A stretch of 47,387 bases of DNA from Clostridia bacterium (lineage in GTDB: Bacteria > Bacillota > Clostridia > Lachnospirales > JAOARL01), in NCBI GenBank assembly GCA_025210555.1, contig JAOARL010000028.1:1-47387 (forward strand), given 5' to 3'. Below are positions 8,776 to 18,110 of the stretch, piece by piece. How positions within the stretch are numbered: the first letter of the stretch is position 1; each line of letters begins with the position of its first letter. The notes beneath the pieces were generated by a model. That model was given only the letters and a program-made list of their open reading frames with translations, had not been told where the DNA came from and did not search any database. Position numbers and translations under genes: made by a program.

Positions 8776-9802
8776 AGAAGATGTTAAAATACTTGCTATA
8801 GAGACTTCATGTGATGAGACATCTGCAGCAGTTGTAAAAAATGGTAGAGAAGTATTATCAAATATTATATCGACACAGATTGATTTACATAAACTTTATG
8901 GTGGTGTTGTTCCTGAAATAGCTTCAAGAAAACATATAGAGAAAATCAATCCAGTGATAGAGGAAGCATTAAAAGAAGCAAAATTAACATTTGATGATAT
9001 AGATGCAATATCTGTAACATATGGGCCAGGATTAGTAGGTGCATTACTTGTTGGATTATCAAGTGCTAAAGCACTGGCATATGCACTTAATAAACCCTTA
9101 GTTGGTGTTCATCATATAGAAGGACATATATCAGCTAATTATATAGAAAATAAAGAGTTTAAACCGCCATTTATATGTTTAGTAGTTTCAGGTGGACATA
9201 GTCATTTGGTAAAAGTTAAAGATTATGGAGAGTATGAAATATTAGGACATACTATGGATGATGCAGTTGGAGAAGCTTTTGATAAAGTTGCTAGAGTTAT
9301 AGGTCTTGGATATCCAGGAGGACCTAAGATAGATAAGCTTGCAAAAGATGGAAATAAAAATGCAATAGATTTTCCAAGAGCTTTTAAAGGGGACTCATCA
9401 TATAATTTTAGTTTTAGTGGAGTTAAATCGTCAGTGCTTAACTATGTTAATTCAGCTAAAATGAAAGGTGAAGACATAAATGAAGCAGATATTGCAGCTA
9501 GTTTTCAAGAAGCTGTAGTTGATATATTAGTGGATAAAACAATAAAAGCTGCTAAAGATTTTGGAATTGATAAAGTAGCAATGGCAGGTGGAGTTGCAGC
9601 TAATAGCGGGCTAAGAGAAGCAATGAGTAAAGCCTGTGAAAATGAAAATATATTTTTACAATATCCAAGTATTGAACTTTGTACAGATAATGCAGCAATG
9701 ATAGGAGCTGCAGCTTATTATGATTATATAAAAGGAATAATACATGGACTTGAACTTAATGCAGTGCCAAATTTAAAATTAGGTGAAAAACACAGGGGCT
9801 AG
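8765..9802 (+). CDS. tsaD: tRNA threonylcarbamoyladenosine transferase TsaD
   Basis: 345 residues, the usual TsaD length. It transfers the threonylcarbamoyl group to A37 of ANN-decoding tRNAs together with TsaB and TsaE. It starts with [16 protein letters not shown], carries the metal-binding HHIEGH (residues 116-121), VSGGHSHLV, and the C-terminal [10 protein letters not shown] and CTDNAAMIG motifs. The start is GTG 8765, preceded by AAGGAAG, inside the end of the upstream gene. tsaB and tsaE are not in the window. Confidence 0.96.
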   Translation: MEAKEDVKILAIETSCDETSAAVVKNGREVLSNIISTQIDLHKLYGGVVPEIASRKHIEKINPVIEEALKEAKLTFDDIDAISVTYGPGLVGALLVGLSSAKALAYALNKPLVGVHHIEGHISANYIENKEFKPPFICLVVSGGHSHLVKVKDYGEYEILGHTMDDAVGEAFDKVARVIGLGYPGGPKIDKLAKDGNKNAIDFPRAFKGDSSYNFSFSGVKSSVLNYVNSAKMKGEDINEADIAASFQEAVVDILVDKTIKAAKDFGIDKVAMAGGVAANSGLREAMSKACENENIFLQYPSIELCTDNAAMIGAAAYYDYIKGIIHGLELNAVPNLKLGEKHRG

Positions 9803-9813
9803 AAAGCCTTTTT
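9794..9813 (+). terminator. Weak hairpin at the tsaD stop
   Basis: GGCT/AGCC with a four-base loop, extended by two G-U pairs and followed by TTTTTGTTTT, overlaps the tsaD stop codon. The stem is short, so read-through into 9841 is likely. Confidence 0.4.
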
Positions 9814-9840
9814 GTTTTCGCTAAATTAAGGAGGAACTAA

Positions 9841-10536
9841 ATGTTTTGGAGAATATTTAATAACCATATATCAAATACGGATAAGAAAAAAGCTATTAAA
9901 ATATTTGAGAATCAAAAGAGTGCAATTAGAAAAATAAAATATGAACTTTCAAAAAGTAATTTAGATCAAGATATAGCGATTAAAGAAGTATTAAAAATCT
10001 TAAATATTAATCAAGACATGTTTGAAATAAGAGGTGAAGACACAGGATTAAGAAAAATTAAAGGGAAAGTTTATTTTAATAGTTCTGAGCTTATTATAAG
10101 TGAAGATAAAATATCATTTAGCGACCATGAATTAAATGAAAATATAAACTTTGAATTTAGTAAAACAAATAGATTATTATTAAATTCATTTGAAAGTAAC
10201 AGAGAAAATTTGAGTGTAACTTTAAGAAATGGATATTTTGATAATGTGGAAATAGAAACACAAAACAATGTGTGTAAAATTCAAATGGATTATGATAAAG
10301 GAAAAATTGCAGAAGGTAGTATTACACATTTAGATGTTAAAAATTATATTGATGCTTTAAATGATACTGAGCCTGAAAATATTTTAGAGAGAGTAGATAA
10401 AGCTAGTGAAATATTTTTTGGAGCTCAAAGGATGAAACTTACAAGGATGGAAAAATATATAGAGCAAACACAAGAGGGTAATATAGAAATAATTGGACTA
10501 GAAGGAGAGCAAGGATTAAATAATGAAAAAGGTTAG
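9841..10536 (+). CDS. Unrecognised small protein, family member 1
   Basis: 231 residues, no family recognised. No signal peptide or membrane segment. A basic N-terminal helical region (about 1-45, with FENQKSAIRKI) leads to a short helix (IAIKEVLKILNI) and then a beta-rich middle with GKVYFNSSELIISEDKI. It ends in a charged helical and acidic tail. The motif ENQK-x-AI-x-KI is shared with the next protein, and the layout with the pair at 18111-19273 (see findings). AGGAGGA precedes the ATG. No promoter of its own is obvious, so it may be read from tsaD. It overlaps the next gene by 14 bases. Confidence 0.8.
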   Translation: MFWRIFNNHISNTDKKKAIKIFENQKSAIRKIKYELSKSNLDQDIAIKEVLKILNINQDMFEIRGEDTGLRKIKGKVYFNSSELIISEDKISFSDHELNENINFEFSKTNRLLLNSFESNRENLSVTLRNGYFDNVEIETQNNVCKIQMDYDKGKIAEGSITHLDVKNYIDALNDTEPENILERVDKASEIFFGAQRMKLTRMEKYIEQTQEGNIEIIGLEGEQGLNNEKG

Positions 10537-11155
10537 AGAAATTATAAAAGAACAAAAAAGAAGAAAAAAGCTAGAAAACCAAAAACAGGCTATAAGTAAA
10601 ATTGAAGCAATGGTCTATGAAGAATTAGGTATAGAAGATGAATATAAGTATGATGCATATAAGAATGTTATGAGGTTACTTGGAATCGATTACAAACATG
10701 GACCAGCATTACAAAGAGATATTGGAATAGAATTTAAAAGAGGAAATGTTTTATTAGGTGAAAAATTCAATTTACATATTAGAGAAAGAGAAGTTTTGTT
10801 AGAGCATATTAACAATAATGTTATTACCAGTTACATAAGTCACAGTGATGGAGATTTAACATTCGATGCAATGAAAGTTATGACATCTGAGATGGAGGAT
10901 AGGTTTTTAATACTTAATAATGAAGATAATACATTTTTGATAACAGTAAATGATGGAATAGATTATGAAATGTACTCTAAATTAGAACTTTCTTTTGAAA
11001 CAATAAAACTTATATCAGAAAAAGATAGTAGAAATGAAATAAAAGAAGTTTTGGATGGTTTGGACTTAGGATATGCAGAAGTAATTGGAGAAAATAAAGC
11101 TGATGAAGGAGTAGTTTTTAATTTAAAAGGTGAAGAAGAAATAAAGATAAGTTAA
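10523..11155 (+). CDS. Unrecognised small protein, family member 2
   Basis: 210 residues, no family recognised, no membrane segment. The N-terminus is strongly basic (about 10 Lys/Arg in the first 20 residues). LENQKQAISKI at about 17-27 matches member 1, and DAYKNVMRLLGIDY near residue 45 matches DQVFKNIMGLSGLDY of member 4 (18716). A beta-rich middle and an acidic C-terminus follow. It overlaps member 1 by 14 bases, implying coupled translation and possibly a heteromeric pair. A strong terminator follows. Confidence 0.8.
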   Translation: MKKVREIIKEQKRRKKLENQKQAISKIEAMVYEELGIEDEYKYDAYKNVMRLLGIDYKHGPALQRDIGIEFKRGNVLLGEKFNLHIREREVLLEHINNNVITSYISHSDGDLTFDAMKVMTSEMEDRFLILNNEDNTFLITVNDGIDYEMYSKLELSFETIKLISEKDSRNEIKEVLDGLDLGYAEVIGENKADEGVVFNLKGEEEIKIS

Positions 11156-11180
11156 AGGCATTTTATAATGTCTTTTTTTT
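11154..11180 (+). terminator. Intrinsic terminator after 10523
   Basis: AAAGGCATT/AATGTCTTT stem (one G-U pair) with loop TTAT, then a run of T. It separates the small-protein pair from the RND operon. Confidence 0.85.
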
Positions 11181-11199
11181 ATGTTTATAAATACTTAAT

Positions 11200-11218
11200 A
11201 ATTAGTTAAGCACTAATT
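11200..11218. promoter_or_regulatory. Inverted repeat upstream of the RND operon (operator candidate)
   Basis: AATTAGT-TAAGC-ACTAATT, a perfect seven-base dyad with a five-base centre. It lies about 50 bases before the RND start and next to A/T-rich -10-like sequence (TATATA at 11219-11224). The shape is reminiscent of MarR-type operators. No regulator of that kind is encoded next to it. Confidence 0.4.
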
Positions 11219-11264
11219 TATATATAGCATTTAAAATAAGGAGTATATTGAAAGGAGAGTGTCT

Positions 11265-14200
11265 ATGGACGAAAATAAAAACATATCAGAACTTAAGCAA
11301 GAACAAAATATTTTAGGAAAGATAGCAAGTACACTAATAGATAAGTATAGAGTAATATACCTTATGTTATTTGTACTTTTAATTGTAGGGGTGAAAGCAT
11401 ATAATGACCTTCCAAGAGAGACTATGCCAGATATAAACTTCCCGTATGGGGTTGTTGGTACAGTTTATCCAGGTGCCTCGCCAGCAGAAGTTGAAAATTT
11501 AGTAACAGATGTTATTGAAAAGAAACTTAATGACATAGAAGATCTTGAAAATATAACATCAACATCAGCTGATAGTTATAGTACAGTAATACTTGAGTTT
11601 AATACAAAGGTAGATATTGATGATAAGATTGAAGATATAAAATCAGAGCTTACAGGGATTGAATCAGAACTTCCAGAGGAAGCAGAAAGCCCAAGTATAT
11701 TCTCATTTAAAACAGGAGAAATTCCAGTTTTAACTCTTGGAGTTGCAGGAGATTATGAGGATTATGAACTTAAAGAAATAGCAGAAGATATAAAAGAAGA
11801 GCTTGAAAAAGTAAAAGATGTAAAAGAAGTTAAAATTGTTGGGGGAGTAGAAAGAGAAATACAGGTTATAGTAAACCCCGCTAAATTAGATGTTTATGGA
11901 ATTTCAAAAAATGATATTAAAAATGCAATAAATTATTCAAATATAAATATTCCAGGTGGAGCAATAGAGCTTGATGGATTAAATTACAATTTGAGAACAA
12001 TTGGAGAAATAAGTAAAGTATCAGAAATTGAAAATATCATAGTTAAGGTAAGTGGTAAAACACCAATATTCTTAAAGGATATTGCAGAGGTTAAAGATAC
12101 GCATACTGAAGAAAAATCATATGCAACACTAGGTATTAATAATAATGGTGAGTATGAAAACAAAAAACTCATATCATTATCTGTTTTAAAGTCAGAAGAT
12201 GGAGATGCTACAAAAGTTAGTAAAAAAGTAAAGAAAACTTTAGAAGCAGAAAAAGGTAAAACCTATCCATCTGATATTGAAATAGATATAAGTACAGATT
12301 ATGGTAAAGAAATTGAAAATCAATTATCAGATGTAACAGGAAATGCTTTGTCAGGATTATTTATGGTTATAACAGTGTTGTTCTTATTCATAGGGTTATC
12401 AGAATCTATGATAGTAGCATTTGTTATACCATTATCGCTATTAGGTACATTTATAGCTTTAGGGCAGGCAGATATGTCACTTAACTCTATATCACTACTA
12501 GCATTAATATTAGCACTTGGTATGCTTGTAGATAATGCAATAGTAGTAATGGAAAACATTGATAGACTTAGAGAAAAAGGATTATCACCACTTAAAGCGG
12601 CTAAAGTTGCAACAAACCAAGTTGCACCAGCTATAATGGCTTCAACAATGACAACGTTAGCAGCATTTTTCCCATTAGCAATAATGGATGGGATAATGGG
12701 TGAGTTTATTAAATCGATACCGCTTACGGTAATATTTGCATTAACGGCATCATTTTTTATATCACTAACAGTAACGCCTGCTCTGTGTTCAAGATTTTTA
12801 AAAGGTAAAAAAATGCAAGGTAAAGGTAAACAAGCAGCCGTAGCAGTAATAACGATAACATCGTATTTAGCATTTGCTAACGGGCTTACTCCAACTTTAT
12901 TGTCAGTATTAGCTGCAATAATATTTGGTTCAGCTATGTATTTTAAAGAGTTTAGATTAGAGAATACAAATCTTGAAGAAAGTAAGATGATTAAGGATTA
13001 TTCAAATAATATATATTCAATTATTACTGATAGTAAAAAAAGAAAAAGAGTAATAATGGCAGCAATAGCGGCATTTATAATGAGTATTGCATTAATACCA
13101 TTAGGAGTACTTAAAGTTGAATTAGTTCCAAAAACAGATTCAGAGCAGATATATGTAAATATAGATTTACCAAAAGGTTATTTAGTTGAAGACACAGAAG
13201 TTGTTGTTAAAGAAGTTGAAAGTAGACTTTATAAATATGAAGAAATAGAAAAAATATTAACAACGGTAGGAACTAAAGGAAGTGATGGTAGGTTAAGAAC
13301 AAGCAATGGTGCAACAGAAAATGAAGCTAGAATAACTATTGATTTAGTGGATGATAAAGATAGAGATAAAAAAAGTTATGAAATGATAGACCTTATAAGA
13401 GAAGATGTTAAGGATATAGCAGGAGCAAAAATTGAACTTGAAGAACCTGCATCAGGTCCAAGTTCAGGAAAACCTATATCAATTGAATTAAAAGGTGGAG
13501 ATTTAGAAACTCTTGAAGAAGTATCAGATGAACTTAAAGTTTTACTAGATGATATTGATGGAGTTGTAGATAGCGAAACTACATTTACAGATGGTGTTCC
13601 AGAATTGAGATTTACAGTTAATAAATCAAAAGCAAAACTTTTAGGATTAGAAGTAGCTAGTATAGGTTCAGGGATAAGAACAACTATAATAGGAACCGAT
13701 GTTGGAATATATAAAGAAAACCAAGAGGAATATGATATTGTTATTAAAGATAATGATAAAAATATCAAGAGCATTGCAGACCTTGAAAAAATAACTTTTA
13801 CAAATAATAAGGGTGAAAAAATAGGATTTTCACAAGTTGTAAAAATAGAAGAAGCAAAAGGTGTAGTTGCAATAGAGCATGATGAACTTGATAGAGTAGC
13901 TAAGGTGTCAGCGAATGTTGAAAAAGGTAAGAACTTAGCTATAATAATGAATAAATTTAACGAGAAAGTAAAAGAGTATAGATTCCCTAATGGGGTTGAG
14001 ATGAGCATAGGTGGAGAATCAGAAAGGATGGCAGATTCTTTTGGAGATATGTTCTTTAATATGCAGATAGCAGTTCTTTTAGTATTTGTTATATTAACAG
14101 TGCAATTTAATTCATTCTCACAGCCATTTGTAATACTTATGTCAGTACCACTTGCGGTAATTGGAGTTCTTCCAGGACTAGTTTTAACTGGAAATAACTT

Positions 14201-14576
14201 TGGTTTTTATGCATTCTTTGGTATAGTAGCACTTGTAGGTATTGCAGTAAATGATGCAATTGTTTTAATCGATTACATTAATTACTTGAGAAGTGTAGGT
14301 ATAGAGAAATATGAAGCAGTTAGAGAAGCCGGTAAAACTAGATTTATACCAGTTATAGCTACTTCACTTACAACAATTGGTGGTATGTTACCGCTAGCAC
14401 TTAAAGATCCAGAATATGCGCAAATGGGATTTGCACTTATATTTGGACTTATGGCATCAACAGTTTTAACACTTCTGATGATACCAGTTATATATACGAG
14501 TGTTGATGAATTCAAAGAAAAATTCAAGAAAAAAGTACCAGTTTTAATTGATGAGGAGGAGAGAATATATGAATAA
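11265..14576 (+). CDS. RND-family efflux transporter (SwrC/AcrB-like)
   Basis: 1103 residues, a full-length RND permease driven by proton flow. It has an N-terminal membrane helix (about 27-45), a first large external domain, helices 2-6, a second external domain and helices 7-12. Family signatures are GMLVDNAIVVMENIDR with the helix 4 aspartate, FFPLAIMDGIMGEF, and IAVNDAIVLIDYINYLR in helix 10. Between helix 6 and helix 7 there is an extra pair of hydrophobic stretches (AAVAVITITSYLAF and LLSVLAAIIFGSAMYF, about residues 520-565). I chose ATG 11265, seven bases after AAAGGAG, over GTG 11259. The gene overlaps its adaptor by eight bases. Gram-positive relatives export lipopeptides or amphiphiles. 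Confidence 0.95.
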   Translation: MDENKNISELKQEQNILGKIASTLIDKYRVIYLMLFVLLIVGVKAYNDLPRETMPDINFPYGVVGTVYPGASPAEVENLVTDVIEKKLNDIEDLENITSTSADSYSTVILEFNTKVDIDDKIEDIKSELTGIESELPEEAESPSIFSFKTGEIPVLTLGVAGDYEDYELKEIAEDIKEELEKVKDVKEVKIVGGVEREIQVIVNPAKLDVYGISKNDIKNAINYSNINIPGGAIELDGLNYNLRTIGEISKVSEIENIIVKVSGKTPIFLKDIAEVKDTHTEEKSYATLGINNNGEYENKKLISLSVLKSEDGDATKVSKKVKKTLEAEKGKTYPSDIEIDISTDYGKEIENQLSDVTGNALSGLFMVITVLFLFIGLSESMIVAFVIPLSLLGTFIALGQADMSLNSISLLALILALGMLVDNAIVVMENIDRLREKGLSPLKAAKVATNQVAPAIMASTMTTLAAFFPLAIMDGIMGEFIKSIPLTVIFALTASFFISLTVTPALCSRFLKGKKMQGKGKQAAVAVITITSYLAFANGLTPTLLSVLAAIIFGSAMYFKEFRLENTNLEESKMIKDYSNNIYSIITDSKKRKRVIMAAIAAFIMSIALIPLGVLKVELVPKTDSEQIYVNIDLPKGYLVEDTEVVVKEVESRLYKYEEIEKILTTVGTKGSDGRLRTSNGATENEARITIDLVDDKDRDKKSYEMIDLIREDVKDIAGAKIELEEPASGPSSGKPISIELKGGDLETLEEVSDELKVLLDDIDGVVDSETTFTDGVPELRFTVNKSKAKLLGLEVASIGSGIRTTIIGTDVGIYKENQEEYDIVIKDNDKNIKSIADLEKITFTNNKGEKIGFSQVVKIEEAKGVVAIEHDELDRVAKVSANVEKGKNLAIIMNKFNEKVKEYRFPNGVEMSIGGESERMADSFGDMFFNMQIAVLLVFVILTVQFNSFSQPFVILMSVPLAVIGVLPGLVLTGNNFGFYAFFGIVALVGIAVNDAIVLIDYINYLRSVGIEKYEAVREAGKTRFIPVIATSLTTIGGMLPLALKDPEYAQMGFALIFGLMASTVLTLLMIPVIYTSVDEFKEKFKKKVPVLIDEEERIYE

Positions 14577-15831
14577 AAATAGATTAATGATACTTGCTGT
14601 AATAGCGTTAGTAATAGTATTTGGATTGTCTAAGAGAAATACTAGTGATATAAATGCAGTAGAGTCTAAAACAATTCCAGTAGAAGTAATGGAGCTTATG
14701 AAATCAGATATAAGTGAGGAATATTATTCAGTTGCAATGATAGAGGCAAATAAAAATGTAAATATAGTTCCGAAAGTACAAGGTGAAGTTAAAGATGTGT
14801 ACGTAAAAGTTGGAGATAAAGTAAAAAAAGGACAAAAGTTATTTAAAATAGATAGTTATGGATATCAAAATAAAGTAAATACACTTGAGGCTAATCTTAA
14901 AAATGCAAATGTAAATGTATCTACTGCGAAGACAAATTTAGCATTAGCGACAGGTGGACAAAAGGATGAAAAAATTGTTAGTGCAGAAGCATCTTATACA
15001 AAAGCAAAACTTGCTTTTGAAGATGCTGAAGATACTTACAATAACATGAAGGATTTATTTAAAACAGGTGGAATATCTAAAAATGATTTAGATAAGGCAA
15101 AATTAGGATATGATAATGCAAAAGCTAATTATGATAATGCAAAAGTTTCATATGATGTATTTATAAAACAAGGATTAGATACTTCTATTGAAGTGTCTAA
15201 GAATCAATACGAGTCAGCTCTTGCGAATAAGGAAAGTTTAGAAGCTCAAATTAGAGATGCTAAAGAAGCTTTAAATAACACGGTAGTAACAAGTCCAATA
15301 GATGGTGTTGTTGCAAGTGTTGAGATTGAAGCAGGAGAAATAACTCAAGGATCAGCAGTTACAATAGTTAATACTGAAACAATGAAAGTATCAGCTTTAG
15401 CTTCTGAAAGTGTTATTAAAAATGTTAGTATTGGGGATAAAACTAGAGTTTATATTGAATCAATAGCTAAAGAAGTAGAAGGTGAAATAATATCTAAGAG
15501 CCCAGTAGCTATAAATAATAAATATGAAGTAGAAGTACTTTTAAATAATGAAGATAAGCAAATATCTGAAGGTATGTTTGCTGAAATATATTTGAAAGTT
15601 GGAGAAGAAGATAAAAGATTTATTGTTGATAGAAAGCATTTAGTTAAAAATGAAGGCAAAACTTACATATATGTAATTGAAGATATGAAAGCAATAGAAA
15701 AAGAAGTAGAAGTTGGAGCTATAAAAGATGGGAAAGTTGAGATAAAAGGAGCTTTAACAGAAGGTGAAGTTTTAATAGTAAAAGGACAAAACTATGTTGA
15801 TGATGGAACTGAAGTAAATGTTGTAAAATAA
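14569..15831 (+). CDS. RND/HlyD-type efflux adaptor (membrane fusion protein)
   Basis: 420 residues. One N-terminal anchor (residues 6-20), a first biotinyl-lipoyl-like half (VNIVPKVQGEVKDVYVKVGDKVKKGQ), a long alpha-hairpin coiled coil (about 90-230), the second lipoyl half (VTSPIDGVVASVEIEAGE) and beta-barrel/membrane-proximal domains. It should couple the RND pump to the cell-wall side. I chose ATG 14569 because GAGGAGAG precedes it; the upstream in-frame ATG at 14548 lacks a site. Transporter-before-adaptor is the reverse of the usual Gram-negative order. An internal heptad repeat is seen in the coiled coil. Confidence 0.92.
   Translation: MNKNRLMILAVIALVIVFGLSKRNTSDINAVESKTIPVEVMELMKSDISEEYYSVAMIEANKNVNIVPKVQGEVKDVYVKVGDKVKKGQKLFKIDSYGYQNKVNTLEANLKNANVNVSTAKTNLALATGGQKDEKIVSAEASYTKAKLAFEDAEDTYNNMKDLFKTGGISKNDLDKAKLGYDNAKANYDNAKVSYDVFIKQGLDTSIEVSKNQYESALANKESLEAQIRDAKEALNNTVVTSPIDGVVASVEIEAGEITQGSAVTIVNTETMKVSALASESVIKNVSIGDKTRVYIESIAKEVEGEIISKSPVAINNKYEVEVLLNNEDKQISEGMFAEIYLKVGEEDKRFIVDRKHLVKNEGKTYIYVIEDMKAIEKEVEVGAIKDGKVEIKGALTEGEVLIVKGQNYVDDGTEVNVVK
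15109..15145 (+). repeat. 21-base tandem unit within the adaptor coiled coil
   Basis: TATGATAATGCAAAAG occurs at 15109-15124 and again at 15130-15145, a 21-base (seven-residue) period encoding YDNAKAN/YDNAKVS. It is a recent-looking heptad duplication in the coiled coil. Confidence 0.75.
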
Positions 15832-15840
15832 TGATATAAT
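15832..15840 (+). promoter_or_regulatory. Extended -10 promoter of the kinase/regulator genes
   Basis: TGATATAAT directly after the adaptor stop, 20 bases before the kinase ATG. It is identical to the extended -10 upstream of uvrC. It would let the two-component genes be transcribed without the pump. Confidence 0.45.
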
Positions 15841-15859
15841 AAATATGTGAGGTGAGAAA

Positions 15860-17365
15860 ATGAAATTAAAATATAAATTAGTAATATCACATATATTAAT
15901 GATACTTGTACCATTGTTTATAATTATTTTTGTAAATAATAATGTTCTTGAAAGGGAAGATGATTTTATTCTAAATGGGAAAAAGCTTATTACTCCCTCA
16001 ACAGAAAGACAGTTCTATAAAAAAACATTAATTGATTTGAATAAAATTAATGAAATTGGTGAACTTCATAGAAAAAAATTTGAAACAGAGTATAAAGTAA
16101 AAGTGGATGAGAGAATTAATAAGGAAAAAGTATTAGAGTTCTTAATAGAGGCAGAGAAAGAAGTAGGATTAGAGGATACAGGTTTTGTTATAACACAGGA
16201 AAATGATGATAAACTTATATATATTAGTCCTACATTAAAAGAGCACACAGATGAAGTTTTGAAAGTTGTAAAAAATGAAGATCATCATTATTTGAACTTC
16301 AATGAAAGATATGTAATATTATTAAAATCAGAATCAGATTATGATGTTAAGTTTTATTATGTTGGAGATACCAAATATGCTAAGAAAAGTATATCTGAAT
16401 TTAAGATGACAGCTTTTATAATATTAGTGCTTATACTGTTTTCTATAAACGGGTTGCTTTCATATGCTGTATCAAGGACGGTTACAGTGCCGCTTAAAAA
16501 AATACAGAAGTCCTTAGATGAAGTTAGAGCGGGTAACTTAGATCATAAAGTTGAGTTAGAATGTTATGATCAAGAAGTTGGAGAACTTGCTTACGCAGTT
16601 GATGCATTAAGAATAAGACTTAAAGAGCATAAGGATATAAGATGTAAGTATGAATCAGAAAGAAAAGAACTTATTTCGAATATATCACATGATCTTAAGA
16701 CTCCTGTAACTGCTATAAAAGGATATGCAGCAGGAATAAAAGAAGGTGTAGCTGATACTCCAGAAAAAGCAGACAAGTATATGGATGTAATATATAAAAG
16801 AGCAGAAGATATGGAGAAACTTGTAAATGAGCTTGCTACATTAACTAAGTTAGATTTCAATAATATGGAATTTAATATGAAAAAATTTGACTTCATTAGA
16901 TATATAAATGATGCAGTCGAAGAATTTAAGTTTGATGTAGAACAAGTAGGTGGAGAAATTTCACTTAAAGTAAATGCTAAAGAAGCTATCATTTATGGAG
17001 ATGTTGATAAAATTAACAGAGTAATGAGTAATATAATAGATAACGCGATAAAATATAGAAGTAATAAAGATTTAAAGCTAGATATAAAAGTTAAAGATAC
17101 TAAGGAAAAGATTATAATAAGCATAAGTGATAATGGAATAGGGATTGATGATGAAAAGCTGAAAAAAATATTCGATAGATTCTTTAGAGCAGATGAATCT
17201 AGGAATCCATCTATTAAAGGTCATGGGATTGGATTATCTATATGTAAAAGGATAATAAATACTCATAAGGGTGAAATTTATGCCGAAAGTAAAAAAGGAA
17301 CAGCTATAATTATAAAATTACCAAAGGAGGCAAATGATGAAAAAAATATTGATAGTAGAAGATGA
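15860..17365 (+). CDS. Sensor histidine kinase next to the RND pump
   Basis: 501 residues. Membrane helix 1 at about 6-25, an external sensor of roughly 150 residues, helix 2 at about 177-198, HAMP (RTVTVPLKKIQKSL...EVGELAYAVDALR), a dimerisation domain with H277 (NISHDLKTP), and an ATPase domain with N box (NIIDNAIKY), DNGIG and GHGIGLSI. GAGGTGAG precedes the ATG. It overlaps the downstream response regulator by 29 bases. The position suggests that it senses a pump substrate or envelope stress and controls the pump; this is inference. Confidence 0.94.
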   Translation: MKLKYKLVISHILMILVPLFIIIFVNNNVLEREDDFILNGKKLITPSTERQFYKKTLIDLNKINEIGELHRKKFETEYKVKVDERINKEKVLEFLIEAEKEVGLEDTGFVITQENDDKLIYISPTLKEHTDEVLKVVKNEDHHYLNFNERYVILLKSESDYDVKFYYVGDTKYAKKSISEFKMTAFIILVLILFSINGLLSYAVSRTVTVPLKKIQKSLDEVRAGNLDHKVELECYDQEVGELAYAVDALRIRLKEHKDIRCKYESERKELISNISHDLKTPVTAIKGYAAGIKEGVADTPEKADKYMDVIYKRAEDMEKLVNELATLTKLDFNNMEFNMKKFDFIRYINDAVEEFKFDVEQVGGEISLKVNAKEAIIYGDVDKINRVMSNIIDNAIKYRSNKDLKLDIKVKDTKEKIIISISDNGIGIDDEKLKKIFDRFFRADESRNPSIKGHGIGLSICKRIINTHKGEIYAESKKGTAIIIKLPKEANDEKNIDSRR

Positions 17366-18020
17366 TTTAAATATAGCAGATCTTGAAAAAGACTATCTTG
17401 AAGTTAATGAGTTTGAAGTAACTGTGGAAAATGATGGAATTAAAGGATTGGAAAATGCTAGGAAAAATAATTATGATCTTATAATACTTGATCTTATGCT
17501 TCCAGGGCTTGATGGGTTTAGAATATGTAAAACATTAAGAGAAGAAACAGATATTCCTATACTTTTAGTAACGGCTAAGGGTGAGGATATAGATAAAATA
17601 AGAGGACTTGGGATAGGAGCAGATGATTACATAACAAAGCCTTTTAGCCCAGGAGAGTTAGTTGCTAGGGTTAAGGCTCATATAAGTAAGTATGATAGAC
17701 TTGTTAGTAAAGACAGTGTAAGTGAAGTTATTGAAATTAGGAGCCTAAAAATTGATAATCATTCTAGAAGAGTTTATCTTGATGGTAAAGAGATACAGTT
17801 AACAACTAAAGAATTTGATCTTTTATACATGTTAGCATCTAGTCCTAATAAGGTATTTACAAAAGAATATTTATATGAACATATATGGGATATGACATCA
17901 ATCGGAGACTTGCCAACAGTAACAGTTCATATAAGAAAACTAAGAGAAAAAATTGAAAAAGATCCAGCTAATCCAGAGTATATACATACTGTTTGGGGAA
18001 CGGGATATAGATTTGAATAG
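17337..18020 (+). CDS. OmpR/PhoB-family response regulator
   Basis: 227 residues. Receiver domain with the acidic pair in VEDD, phosphoacceptor D52 (LIILDLMLPG), T/K switch residues (LLVTAKG, ITKPFSP), then a winged-helix DNA-binding domain (LTTKEFDLLYMLA, VTVHIRKLREKIE, HTVWGTGYRFE). ATG 17337 is preferred to 17334 because AGGAGG lies six bases before it. It is the partner of the overlapping kinase. Confidence 0.95.
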   Translation: MKKILIVEDDLNIADLEKDYLEVNEFEVTVENDGIKGLENARKNNYDLIILDLMLPGLDGFRICKTLREETDIPILLVTAKGEDIDKIRGLGIGADDYITKPFSPGELVARVKAHISKYDRLVSKDSVSEVIEIRSLKIDNHSRRVYLDGKEIQLTTKEFDLLYMLASSPNKVFTKEYLYEHIWDMTSIGDLPTVTVHIRKLREKIEKDPANPEYIHTVWGTGYRFE

Positions 18021-18042
18021 AAAAGCGGGAAACCGCTTTTTT
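18021..18042 (+). terminator. Intrinsic terminator after the response regulator
   Basis: AAAAGCGG-GAAA-CCGCTTTTTT: a perfect stem with a GAAA tetraloop and a T run directly after the stop codon. Confidence 0.92.
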
Positions 18043-18048
18043 GTTGCA

Positions 18049-18086
18049 TTGACAAATTGACAGAAAATTGATAAAATTTATATAGT
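18049..18086 (+). promoter_or_regulatory. Two overlapping consensus promoters before family members 3 and 4
   Basis: Two perfect -35 hexamers lie eight bases apart in TTGACAAATTGACA. TTGACA (18049-18054) has TAAAAT (18072-18077) at a 17-base spacing. TTGACA (18057-18062) has TATAGT (18081-18086) at 18 bases. AAAGGAGGG follows before the ATG at 18111. This predicts strong expression from two starts nine bases apart. Confidence 0.75.
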
Positions 18087-18110
18087 GTTTCTTAAAAAAA
18101 GGAGGGCAAA

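Noticed and set aside
13376-14008. A 210-residue open frame on the minus strand opposite the RND gene
   Set aside because: Ser/Leu/Ile-rich composition typical of antisense to A/G-rich coding DNA, no ribosome site, and fully inside a clear RND reading frame.
15109-15145. Possible CRISPR-like or mobile repeat
   Set aside because: Only two copies with a 21-base period, in frame within a coiled coil; it is a protein heptad repeat.
16591-16992. A 133-residue minus-strand frame opposite the first histidine kinase
   Set aside because: Lies wholly within the catalytic core of the kinase and lacks a ribosome site.
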